A stretch of DNA of 5,100 nucleotides from Bacteroides sp. CAG:1076. Its GTDB lineage: Bacteria > Bacteroidota > Bacteroidia > Bacteroidales > Bacteroidaceae. The stretch covers positions 1-5,100 of the forward strand of contig HF993167.1 of the NCBI GenBank assembly GCA_000436795.1, in the 5' to 3' direction. The notes under the pieces were generated by a model. The model made no database searches, had not been told where the DNA came from, and saw only the letters and a list, made by a program, of their open reading frames with translations. The stretch's first letter is position 1, and every line of letters starts with the position of its first letter. Below are positions 1 through 5,100 of the stretch, one piece after another. A program made the translations under genes and the position numbers.

Positions 1-341
1 TCCTCCTTTTTAGTTGATTTAACATTTCTTCTCTTAGCAGCGTATTCTGCAGCGTATTTATCCATCTTGAAAGTCAAGAAACGGATAACACGTTCGTCAC
101 GACGGAAGTTTACTTCGAGTTTCTCGATTACCGACGGTTCTGCTTTAAACTCAATCAGCTGATAGAAACCTGTAGATTTCTTCTGAATTGGATAAGCCAA
201 TTTCTTCAATCCCCAGTTTTCTTCATTAATGATCTCCGCACCTTCTCCTGTCAGGATAGCTTTGAACTTTTCTACCGCTTCCTTCATCTGAACATCAGAT
301 AAAACGGGAGTTAAAATGAAAACGGTTTCGTATTGATTCAT
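1..341 (-). CDS. rpsF: 30S ribosomal protein S6, 3' end cut by window edge
   Basis: S6 is a small-subunit ribosomal protein that binds 16S rRNA together with S18 in the platform of the 30S particle. Reading back from the ATG at 341-339, the frame is open to the window edge: 113 complete codons plus two bases (GA) of the next. The protein opens [16 protein letters not shown], as S6 proteins do (first beta strand, then helix), has the central [19 protein letters not shown] segment, and then [15 protein letters not shown], the typical last strand. It ends in a Lys-rich tail. From memory, Bacteroides S6 is about 114 residues, so only about one residue and the stop are missing. In Bacteroidetes the next genes are usually rpsR (S18) and rplI (L9), which would lie just outside the window. 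A strong promoter sits about 45 bases upstream. Identification is certain; the end is inferred. Confidence 0.96.
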   Translation of the reverse strand, partial: MNQYETVFILTPVLSDVQMKEAVEKFKAILTGEGAEIINEENWGLKKLAYPIQKKSTGFYQLIEFKAEPSVIEKLEVNFRRDERVIRFLTFKMDKYAAEYAAKRRNVKSTKKE

Positions 342-387
342 ACTATTCGTTGATTAAAATATTAATAATAAATTTTCAAATGCGGCG

Positions 388-418
388 CAAAGTTACGACT
401 TTTTCTCTAATATACAAA
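388..418 (-). promoter_or_regulatory. Bacteroides-type promoter of rpsF
   Basis: On the minus strand a -33 TTTG (418-415) is followed after 19 bases by TAACTTTG (395-388), a full match to the -7 consensus TAnnTTTG used by the primary sigma factor of Bacteroides. Transcription would start near 380-384, giving a short AT-rich leader of about 40 bases with no Shine-Dalgarno sequence. This fits a highly expressed ribosomal protein gene. Confidence 0.85.
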
Positions 419-493
419 TCATTGCGCTCTTTTTATATGATAAAGAATGTTATTTTAAGACATTTTCTTATACTATATATGGTAAAAGTATCG

Positions 494-501
494 TATATTT
501 G
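494..501 (+). promoter_or_regulatory. -7 promoter box of the MarR-family gene
   Basis: TATATTTG matches the Bacteroides -7 consensus TAnnTTTG and lies 24 bases before the ATG at 526, so the leader would be under 20 bases. No TTTG is found at the expected -33 position, so this may be a weaker or activator-dependent promoter. It is divergent from the rpsF promoter, with about 75 bases between the two boxes. Confidence 0.55.
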
Positions 502-525
502 CATAGTTGCTTAAACAATAATTAG

Positions 526-972
526 ATGATAGAACAGTTCAATTTTGACATACAGCTTATTTTTGCTATACTAAACGGAAAGGTTTCGGCTGCAATCAAC
601 CGCAAGCTGAGTCGTAACTTCCGTCAGAACGGAATGGACATAACACCAGAACAATGGACGGTATTATTGTTCTTGTGGGAAAAGGACGGTGTAACGCAGC
701 AGGAACTGTGTAATGCTACTTTCAAGGACAAACCCAGCATGACACGTTTAATCGACAATATGGAACGTCAGCATCTGGTAGTGCGTATATCCGACAAAAG
801 AGACCGGCGTACCAACCTGATTCACCTGACAAAAACCGGCAAAGAACTGGAAGAAAAGGCACGCTTCATTGCCAACAAAACCCTTAAAGAAGCACTCCAT
901 GGACTAACACTGGAAGAATTGCGAGTAAGCCAGGAAGTTCTCCGTAAAATCTTTACCAATACAAAAGACTAA
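526..972 (+). CDS. MarR-family winged-helix transcriptional regulator
   Basis: This 148-residue protein has the normal length and build of a MarR-family dimeric DNA-binding regulator: N-terminal dimerisation helices (about 1-35), a winged helix-turn-helix (about 40-105) and a C-terminal dimerisation helix (about 107-145). The family start motif ITPEQWTVL is at 39-47, the recognition helix region is about 68-82 (KPSMTRLIDNMERQ), and the wing carries the signature DRRTNLIHLTKTG at 93-105. Members usually repress nearby genes until a small ligand or an oxidant releases them; the ligand here is unknown. The only cysteine (Cys62) is in the DNA-binding domain and not near the N terminus, so an OhrR-type peroxide sensor is unlikely. 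The ATG at 526 is the only sensible start. The gene is divergent from rpsF and 103 bases upstream of a small membrane-protein gene, either of which could be a target. The family is certain; the function is not known. Confidence 0.93.
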   Translation: MIEQFNFDIQLIFAILNGKVSAAINRKLSRNFRQNGMDITPEQWTVLLFLWEKDGVTQQELCNATFKDKPSMTRLIDNMERQHLVVRISDKRDRRTNLIHLTKTGKELEEKARFIANKTLKEALHGLTLEELRVSQEVLRKIFTNTKD

Positions 973-1075
973 TAGTAAGCTTTTTTATTTTTTTTCATCA
1001 AATAATTTCTTCAATACAAGAATTATCCTTTAATTTGTAACCAAGAAAAAATAAACCATAAAATAGAAGACACAC
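973..1075 (+). promoter_or_regulatory. Intergenic region: T-rich tract and possible promoter of the small membrane protein
   Basis: Just after the marR-type stop codon there is a T-rich run (981-995) preceded by a weak AT-rich dyad (AAAAG at 963-967 with CTTTT at 980-984), perhaps a poor terminator. Further on, TTAATTTG (1030-1037) matches the Bacteroides -7 box at all but one position, and TTTC (1006-1009) sits 20 bases upstream as an imperfect -33. A purine-rich AGAAGA lies a few bases before the ATG at 1076. The small gene may therefore have its own promoter, may be read through from the marR-type gene, or both. Confidence 0.4.
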
Positions 1076-1252
1076 ATGAAAAGCTTATTAAAGAATTTAG
1101 GATTGATACTGGTTGTAATCGGAGCAGTAATCCTGATTGCTTGCTACTTTGGAGGCAACGTAAACAACAATTCGATTTTAGCAACTTCTCTGATTCTCAT
1201 TATCGTTGGATTAATTTCCTATATCGTCCTAAACAGACGTATTGCCGACTAA
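1076..1252 (+). CDS. Small two-helix membrane protein, 58 residues, function unknown
   Basis: The frame starts at ATG 1076 and ends with TAA at 1250-1252. The protein begins MKSLLKNLGLILVVIGAVIL. It has a short basic N terminus (Lys2, Lys6), a first hydrophobic segment at about 8-25, a small polar turn rich in Gly and Asn (GGNVNNN, 26-32), a second hydrophobic segment at about 34-52 (ILATSLILIIVGLISYIVL) and a basic end NRRIAD. This predicts a helical hairpin in the inner membrane with both ends in the cytoplasm. It is not a lipoprotein: Cys23 is inside the first helix and no lipobox is seen. Support for a real gene: a clean frame, two well-formed segments with charged flanks, purine-rich bases before the start, and a strong terminator 19 bases after the stop. 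I recall similar short proteins in other Bacteroides but know of no function. Confidence 0.8.
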   Translation: MKSLLKNLGLILVVIGAVILIACYFGGNVNNNSILATSLILIIVGLISYIVLNRRIAD

Positions 1253-1271
1253 TACTGAGTCAATCCGGAAA

Positions 1272-1320
1272 AGAAATAAAAAAGCCTGAATTCTTTTAGA
1301 ACTCAGGCTTTTTTATTTCT
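1272..1320. terminator. Bidirectional intrinsic terminator between the small ORF and rprY
   Basis: Arms 1272-1289 and 1303-1320 are perfect 18-base inverted complements. Inside the 13-base loop, TTC (1291-1293) and GAA (1299-1301) can add three more pairs. The G/C-rich core (GCCTGA / TCAGGC) lies next to the loop and is flanked by an A6 run on the left and a T6 run on the right, so each strand gives a stem followed by a U-run. It lies 19 bases after the stop of the plus-strand small gene and 17 bases after the stop of the minus-strand rprY, so it can serve both converging units. Confidence 0.92.
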
Positions 1321-1337
1321 ATAGCTTTCCATTACTA

Positions 1338-2036
1338 TCATTCTTGTTCGGGAGTAATCAGTTTGTAACCCTTACCGTGGATATTAATGATTTCGATAGA
1401 ATCGTCATCTTTCAAATGCTTACGCAATTTGGTAATATATACATCCATGCTTCGGGCATTGAAGTAATTATCGTCTATCCAGATAGTCTTCAAAGCAAAG
1501 TCACGCTGCAGAATCTCGTTGGCATGTGCACAAAGCAGTCCCAGCAATTCAGATTCTTTGGTAGTAAGTTTGGTCTGCTTGTCACCGATTGACAGAATCT
1601 GTTTCTGTGTATCGAATGTAAAGCGACCGATCTTGTACATGTTGCTTTCCTTATTACGTTTACCACGTACACGACGCAGGATAGCTTCAATACGGAAAGT
1701 CAGCTCTTCCATACTGAAAGGTTTTGTTATATAATCGTCTGCACCAATTTTGAATCCTTCCAGAATATCTTCCTTCAATGTTTTTGCAGTAAGGAAGATG
1801 ATAGGTATCTCAGCATTAGCCTGACGGATTTCCTGAGCCAAAGTAAAACCGTCTTTCTTCGGCATCATAACATCGAGTACACACAAATCATACTTATTCT
1901 TCAAAAAGGCCTTAAAGCCGGCTTCTCCATCGGGAAACAACTCTGCCGAATATCCTTTTGCCTGCAAATATTCTCTTAACAGCATGCCAAGATTCTCATC
2001 ATCTTCGCATAACAAAATACGCAATTTTTCGTCCAT
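1338..2036 (-). CDS. rprY: RprY, OmpR-family response regulator
   Basis: RprY is the DNA-binding partner of the RprX kinase. The 232-residue protein has an N-terminal receiver domain (about 5-120) with all active-site residues: acidic pair Asp12-Asp13, phosphoacceptor Asp55 (in VLDVMMPKKDG), Thr83 (FLTAKT), and Lys105 (YITKPF). A C-terminal OmpR/PhoB-type winged helix follows (about 132-228), with LTTKESELLGLLCAHAN, the recognition region RSMDVYITKLRKHL and the final wing INIHGKGYKLI. The start is taken at ATG 2036: the receiver domain begins straight after it, and it lies one base after the rprX stop (TGATATG), with purine-rich AAGAAGA just upstream. An ATG 30 bases further up would add ten residues of no known domain and sit inside rprX. 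Co-transcription and translational coupling with rprX are therefore likely. In B. fragilis this pair was found through an effect on tetracycline resistance in E. coli; its natural signal is not visible here. Confidence 0.95.
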   Translation of the reverse strand: MDEKLRILLCEDDENLGMLLREYLQAKGYSAELFPDGEAGFKAFLKNKYDLCVLDVMMPKKDGFTLAQEIRQANAEIPIIFLTAKTLKEDILEGFKIGADDYITKPFSMEELTFRIEAILRRVRGKRNKESNMYKIGRFTFDTQKQILSIGDKQTKLTTKESELLGLLCAHANEILQRDFALKTIWIDDNYFNARSMDVYITKLRKHLKDDDSIEIINIHGKGYKLITPEQE

Positions 2037-2037
2037 A

Positions 2038-3576
2038 TCAATCTTCTTTAAATAAAGGTAATACAATTATAAATTTAGTTCCCACATTCAGTTCACTTTC
2101 GGCACGTATCGTTCCCTTGTGATCTGTGATGATCTTCTTCACATAGGCCAAGCCCAAACCAAAGCCTTTCACGTCGTGCAAATTGCCAGTATGAACCCGG
2201 TAGAACTTTTCAAATATTTTTTTCAGGTTTTCTTTCTTGATACCGATACCATTATCCTCTATCGATATATGAAGCTTTCCCGATTCATTCCAAGTACGAA
2301 CTTTCAAATGGATATTGACATCCGGTTTCTTGTACTTCAATGCATTATCCAAAAGGTTGAAAATTACATTCGTAAAATGCATCTCATCTACATAAACAAA
2401 TGGGTCATCCGCATCAAGTGCTACATCCAAGGTACCGTTACAATTCTCTACCTTCAAACGGAAGGTATTGGTTACTCCATAAATCAACTCGTTGGCATCA
2501 ACCTCTTTCTTCTTTAAGGTAGCTTTCTGACGCTCGAACATAGACATCTGAAGCACTTTTTCTACTTGGAAGCGCAAGCGCTTGGTTTCGTCGTTTATCA
2601 CTCCCGAAATGTGCTTGAACATGGCAGGAGATTTACCCACAGCCGGATCATTCAACATTTGTGCAGCCAGAGATATTGTCGAAATAGGTGTCTTGAACTC
2701 ATGCGTCATATTATTGATGAAATCGTTCTTTATCTCGGTCAGTTTCTTCTGGCGGAAGATAATATAAATGGTAAAGATAAATGTCACCAGCAACACCAGC
2801 GTAAAGATGATAGACGGAATCATAAACCGTACAGAACTGAAAATGTAATTGTCCATTGTCGGGAAGAATACATTTACAAATCCCATCTTAGCTGGAGGAT
2901 CTTTTTCAAAAAGCAACCGAGAATAAACTTTCTCATTATCGTATTCATAATCCGAGCAACGATAAATTTCTTTTCCATCACGGTCGGTCACCGTAAAATG
3001 ATAAGGAATATCTACTCCGTTGTTCTTCAATTCCGAATTCAAAAAATAATCCAGTTGTTTAAAGTTAACGCGTTCCTTCAGCGGCTTGTCACTCGCCGTA
3101 TAAAGAATATTGTAAACAACCTCATTCAGCAAAGCACGCTGATAGATATAACGTTCCTTTACGATTTCCTGCAATGTACGAGAAGTCTGAGGAATATTCT
3201 TTCCCGTCGAAATAATCTCTTTGGGAATGCTCGAAGGACGATTTATCACCGTTTTCCATTCGAAAGTAGAAATCGTACTTCCATCGGAAGACCCAATCAG
3301 CACACTTCCACTCGACTGCGACTGATGCTGTCCTTGAAACTGCTGGGAAAGCTGTGCCGCACGTTCGGTAGCAACAACATCTTTTTCCAAATATTTTTTA
3401 GTTTCTACTAATTCCAGGTTATGCACAGCCTGGGCAAGGCTTCGTCCTACATTCTCTTCGAACTGTTCCTTACGCATCTTGACCATCTCTTCTATATAGC
3501 TCACCTGCAAATAAAGCAAACTTAGAAAAGAAAGCCCCATTACAATACCTAATATCCAAATAGTTGACTTTTTCAT
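2038..3576 (-). CDS. rprX: RprX, membrane-bound sensor histidine kinase
   Basis: RprX is an inner-membrane kinase that should autophosphorylate and pass the phosphate to RprY. The 512 residues show a first membrane segment (about 6-25), a periplasmic sensor region of about 225 residues (26-251), a second membrane segment (about 252-274) and a cytoplasmic kinase. The H-box NMTHEFKTPIS puts the phosphorylated His at 292. ATP-binding motifs follow in order: N-box NLLDNA (407-412), G1 DNGIGI (441-446), F-box FEKFYR (455-460) and G2 GFGLGLA (471-477). All catalytic motifs are intact. No HAMP domain is seen: only about 18 residues separate the second membrane segment from His292. The periplasmic part has a Gln/Ser-rich stretch at about 76-91 and no sensor fold I recognise by eye. 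The ATG at 3576 opens straight into the basic N terminus MKKS and the first membrane segment. Its stop is one base before the rprY start. Confidence 0.95.
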   Translation of the reverse strand: MKKSTIWILGIVMGLSFLSLLYLQVSYIEEMVKMRKEQFEENVGRSLAQAVHNLELVETKKYLEKDVVATERAAQLSQQFQGQHQSQSSGSVLIGSSDGSTISTFEWKTVINRPSSIPKEIISTGKNIPQTSRTLQEIVKERYIYQRALLNEVVYNILYTASDKPLKERVNFKQLDYFLNSELKNNGVDIPYHFTVTDRDGKEIYRCSDYEYDNEKVYSRLLFEKDPPAKMGFVNVFFPTMDNYIFSSVRFMIPSIIFTLVLLVTFIFTIYIIFRQKKLTEIKNDFINNMTHEFKTPISTISLAAQMLNDPAVGKSPAMFKHISGVINDETKRLRFQVEKVLQMSMFERQKATLKKKEVDANELIYGVTNTFRLKVENCNGTLDVALDADDPFVYVDEMHFTNVIFNLLDNALKYKKPDVNIHLKVRTWNESGKLHISIEDNGIGIKKENLKKIFEKFYRVHTGNLHDVKGFGLGLAYVKKIITDHKGTIRAESELNVGTKFIIVLPLFKED

Positions 3577-3715
3577 GGAGGCAAATTTAAACGGCTATCA
3601 TTTACGAGATACTCTGCTTAACATGTTTTAATCCGCGATTCTCTTATATTAACAAAATCAGAAGATTTACATGTTATTTTTTAAACCTCACATCACGTTT
3701 TCCGTAGTCTTAGTG
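3577..3715 (-). other. Predicted 5' leader of rprX-rprY mRNA, about 130 nt, with a paired ACATGT motif
   Basis: If transcription starts just below 3716, the rprX message has a leader of about 130 nt, long for a Bacteroides gene. It holds TAACATGT and its exact complement ACATGTTA (3669-3676 and 3619-3626), 42 bases apart, each including the palindrome ACATGT. These could pair in the RNA or be two sites for a DNA-binding protein. A second -7-like box, TAAATTTG (3589-3582), stands only five bases before the ATG, without a -33 element at the right distance. No known riboswitch class was recognised. Confidence 0.45.
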
Positions 3716-3747
3716 CAAAAATAATGAAATTTTAAATTAATAACAAA
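3716..3747 (-). promoter_or_regulatory. Promoter of the rprX-rprY operon
   Basis: On the minus strand TTTG (3747-3744) is followed after 20 bases by TATTTTTG (3723-3716), a full match to the Bacteroides -7 consensus. A second TTTG directly upstream (3751-3748) makes the -33 choice slightly ambiguous. The start point would be around 3708-3712. It is placed after the terminator of the upstream EF-G gene, which supports a separate transcription unit for rprXY. Confidence 0.75.
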
Positions 3748-3752
3748 CAAAG

Positions 3753-3771
3753 TAAGCTAATTGTTTAAGCT
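3753..3771 (-). repeat. Direct repeat AGCTTA-N7-AGCTTA upstream of the rprX promoter
   Basis: Two exact six-base copies (3771-3766 and 3758-3753 on the minus strand) start 13 bases apart, just upstream of the -33 TTTG elements. This is where an activator or autoregulator would bind. OmpR-family regulators do bind short direct repeats, but usually about 10-11 bases apart, so binding by RprY is only a guess, and chance in AT-rich DNA is possible. Confidence 0.3.
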
Positions 3772-3775
3772 TCGT

Positions 3776-3814
3776 TAAATAAAAAAGGCCGCATTTTTAA
3801 GAAATGCGACCTTT
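3776..3814 (-). terminator. Intrinsic terminator of the EF-G paralogue gene
   Basis: In the minus-strand RNA the arm at 3814-3802 pairs with 3796-3784 over 13 positions with one G-U wobble, around a 5-base loop. The stem includes the core GGTCGC / GCGGCC, and a U-rich tail (UUUUUUAUUU, the first three being part of the stem) follows. It lies 29 bases after the stop codon at 3844-3846 and separates this gene from rprXY. Confidence 0.9.
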
Positions 3815-3843
3815 GCAACCTATAAAAACAACAACTAGAAAGT

Positions 3844-5100
3844 TTATGCTTCTTCTTTTTCTTGTTCTTCGAATTCCTTCATCAACTTATTCTGAACGTC
3901 GGTCGGTACAAGTTCATAACTTGCAAATTTCATAATGAAGGAAGCACGACCTCCCGTCAAAGAACTTAAAGCCGTAGAATAATTAGACATTTCTTTCAAT
4001 GGAACCTTAGCAGCCAGCTTTTCATAACCTTTTTCACTGCTCATACCCATGATCATACCTCTACGTCCCTGCATATCACTCATTACGTCGCCCAACTTAT
4101 CGCTCGGAACAAATACTTCTACATCATAAATAGGTTCCAGAATCTTAGGACCTGCATTCTTAAAGGCTTCACTGAAAGCATGACGTCCTGCCAGCATGAA
4201 AGAGATTTCATTAGAATCTACCGGATGCATCTTACCGTCATAAACGATGACACGCACATCACGGGCATACGAACCAGTCAAAGGTCCTTGTTCCATACGA
4301 CTCATGATACCTTTCAGAATAGCAGGCATGAAGCGAGTATCAATGGCTCCACCTACCACACTGTTAACAAATACCAATTTACCGCCCCATTCCAAGTCTA
4401 TCGTTTCAGAACTTTTTACATTTATCTTGAATTCCTGTCCATTAAACTTATAGACTTCAGGAGCAGGCATACCTTCATAATAAGGTTCTACAATCAAATG
4501 AACCTCACCAAACTGTCCGGCACCACCCGACTGCTTCTTATGACGGTAATCAGCACGAGCTGCCTTTGTAATAGTTTCACGATAAGGAATCTTCGGCTCA
4601 TAGAACTGTACCTGAAGTTTTTCGTTGTTTTCCAAACGCCATTTCAATGTACGCAAATGGAACTCACCTTGACCATGTACCAAAATCTGCTTCAACTCTT
4701 TAGACTGTTCTACAACCCATGTCGGATCTTCTTCACGCATACGGTTCAATACAGCCATCATTTTCTCTGTATCAGCTTCATTTACAGGCTTGATAGCGCG
4801 AGTATATTTCGGATTCGGATATTTAATGAAATTAAAGCGATTCTCACAATCTTTGCCATTCAAGGTATTTCCAGTCTTCACATCTTTCAATTTCACCGTA
4901 CAACCGATATCACCAGCACGAAGTTCATCTACCTTTTCACGATTAGCACCGGCACATACATAAAGCTGGGCCATACGTTCCTTTGAGCCACGATCAGCAT
5001 TGCTCAAATCATCACCTTCGTGTACCACACCACTCATAACTTTAAAATACTGTACATCTCCGATATGCGGTTCTACGGCTGTCTTAAAGAAATACAAGGA
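3844..5100 (-). CDS. fusA2: Elongation factor G paralogue (EF-G2 type), C-terminal part, cut at window edge
   Basis: EF-G moves tRNAs and mRNA through the ribosome after peptide bond formation. The frame is open from the right edge (first codon TCC, Ser) to TAA at 3846-3844, giving 418 residues. Domains in order: domain II (about 1-92), III (about 100-170, with HGQGEFHLRTL), IV (about 172-320, starting YRETI, then QSGGAGQFGEVH; tip loop MHPVDSNE keeps the conserved His), V (about 321-400, GDVMSDMQGRRGMIMGM, then LTGGRASFIMKF) and an acidic tail EFEEQEKEEA. It differs from housekeeping EF-G in several places, such as SLTGGRASF where usual EF-G has a TxGRxxxTM motif, and an enlarged part of domain IV around 212-245. 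This, the lack of neighbouring str-operon genes (rpsL, rpsG, tuf) and the adjacent rprXY point to the EF-G2 paralogue. The G domain is outside the window, so GTPase residues cannot be judged. The TTG at 5097 is an internal Leu codon, not a start. Confidence 0.9.
   Translation of the reverse strand, partial: SLYFFKTAVEPHIGDVQYFKVMSGVVHEGDDLSNADRGSKERMAQLYVCAGANREKVDELRAGDIGCTVKLKDVKTGNTLNGKDCENRFNFIKYPNPKYTRAIKPVNEADTEKMMAVLNRMREEDPTWVVEQSKELKQILVHGQGEFHLRTLKWRLENNEKLQVQFYEPKIPYRETITKAARADYRHKKQSGGAGQFGEVHLIVEPYYEGMPAPEVYKFNGQEFKINVKSSETIDLEWGGKLVFVNSVVGGAIDTRFMPAILKGIMSRMEQGPLTGSYARDVRVIVYDGKMHPVDSNEISFMLAGRHAFSEAFKNAGPKILEPIYDVEVFVPSDKLGDVMSDMQGRRGMIMGMSSEKGYEKLAAKVPLKEMSNYSTALSSLTGGRASFIMKFASYELVPTDVQNKLMKEFEEQEKEEA

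Noticed and set aside
342..387. Possible S6:S18-binding autoregulatory RNA leader before rpsF
   Set aside because: The predicted leader is only about 40 bases and AT-rich. A CCG occurs near its start, but no convincing stem-bulge structure around it could be drawn.
471..507. Weak dyads (TACT/AGTA and ACTAT/ATAGT) around the marR-type promoter as an operator
   Set aside because: Arms of four to five bases in very AT-rich DNA are not distinguishable from chance.
1344..1592. Short frames on both strands overlapping rprY
   Set aside because: They overlap the conserved winged-helix domain of RprY in other frames and show no start signal or domain of their own.
2037..2066. Upstream ATG that would extend RprY by ten residues (MYYLYLKKID)
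   Set aside because: It lies inside rprX, adds no domain, and the ATG at 2036 sits one base after the rprX stop with purine-rich bases upstream, the usual arrangement for coupled kinase-regulator genes.
2566..3411. 281-codon open frame on the plus strand, antisense to rprX
   Set aside because: The product is rich in Arg, His, Ile and Cys with no recognisable domain. It is the reverse-strand shadow of the intact rprX coding frame.
3598..3624. Eight-codon upstream ORF (MLSRVSRK) in the rprX leader
   Set aside because: Short ATG-to-stop frames are expected by chance in about 130 bases, and there is no ribosome-binding signal or overlap with rprX to suggest a regulatory leader peptide.
4180..4986. 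268-codon open frame on the plus strand, antisense to the EF-G gene
   Set aside because: Low-complexity Ile/Thr/Phe/Arg composition with no motif, and the opposite frame is clearly EF-G.

Overview
The window looks like core chromosome of a gut Bacteroides species (Bacteroidales). Four things point there: Bacteroides-type promoters (-33 TTTG, -7 TAnnTTTG), AT-rich intergenic DNA with almost no Shine-Dalgarno sequences, proteins that match the RprX/RprY two-component pair first described in B. fragilis, and a gene order I recall from B. thetaiotaomicron (rpsF, marR-type gene, small ORF, rprY, rprX, second EF-G gene). The species cannot be fixed from this sequence alone. No mobile element, CRISPR array, tRNA or rRNA was seen.

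Layout from left to right. (1) 1-341, minus strand: rpsF (ribosomal protein S6), cut at the left edge just before its stop codon. (2) 342-525: divergent control region with a strong rpsF promoter and the -7 box of the next gene. (3) 526-972, plus strand: a MarR-family repressor-like protein. (4) 1076-1252, plus strand: a 58-residue protein with two membrane segments, easily missed because of its size. (5) 1272-1320: a long, nearly symmetric hairpin that can end transcription from both sides. (6) 3576-1338, minus strand: the two-gene operon rprX (sensor kinase) and rprY (OmpR-family response regulator), with one base between stop and start. (7) 3577-3843: intergenic region holding a good promoter for rprXY, a leader of about 130 nt with a paired ACATGT motif, and the terminator of the next gene. 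(8) 5100-3844, minus strand: the C-terminal 418 residues of a divergent elongation factor G, best read as the paralogue EF-G2 (fusA2); its GTPase domain lies outside the window.

The window joins translation genes (S6, EF-G2) with signalling and regulation genes (MarR protein, RprXY). Each unit has its own promoter or terminator, so they appear to be separate transcription units that are neighbours and not one operon. The points most worth a second look are the EF-G paralogue, the small membrane protein, and the upstream region of rprX.
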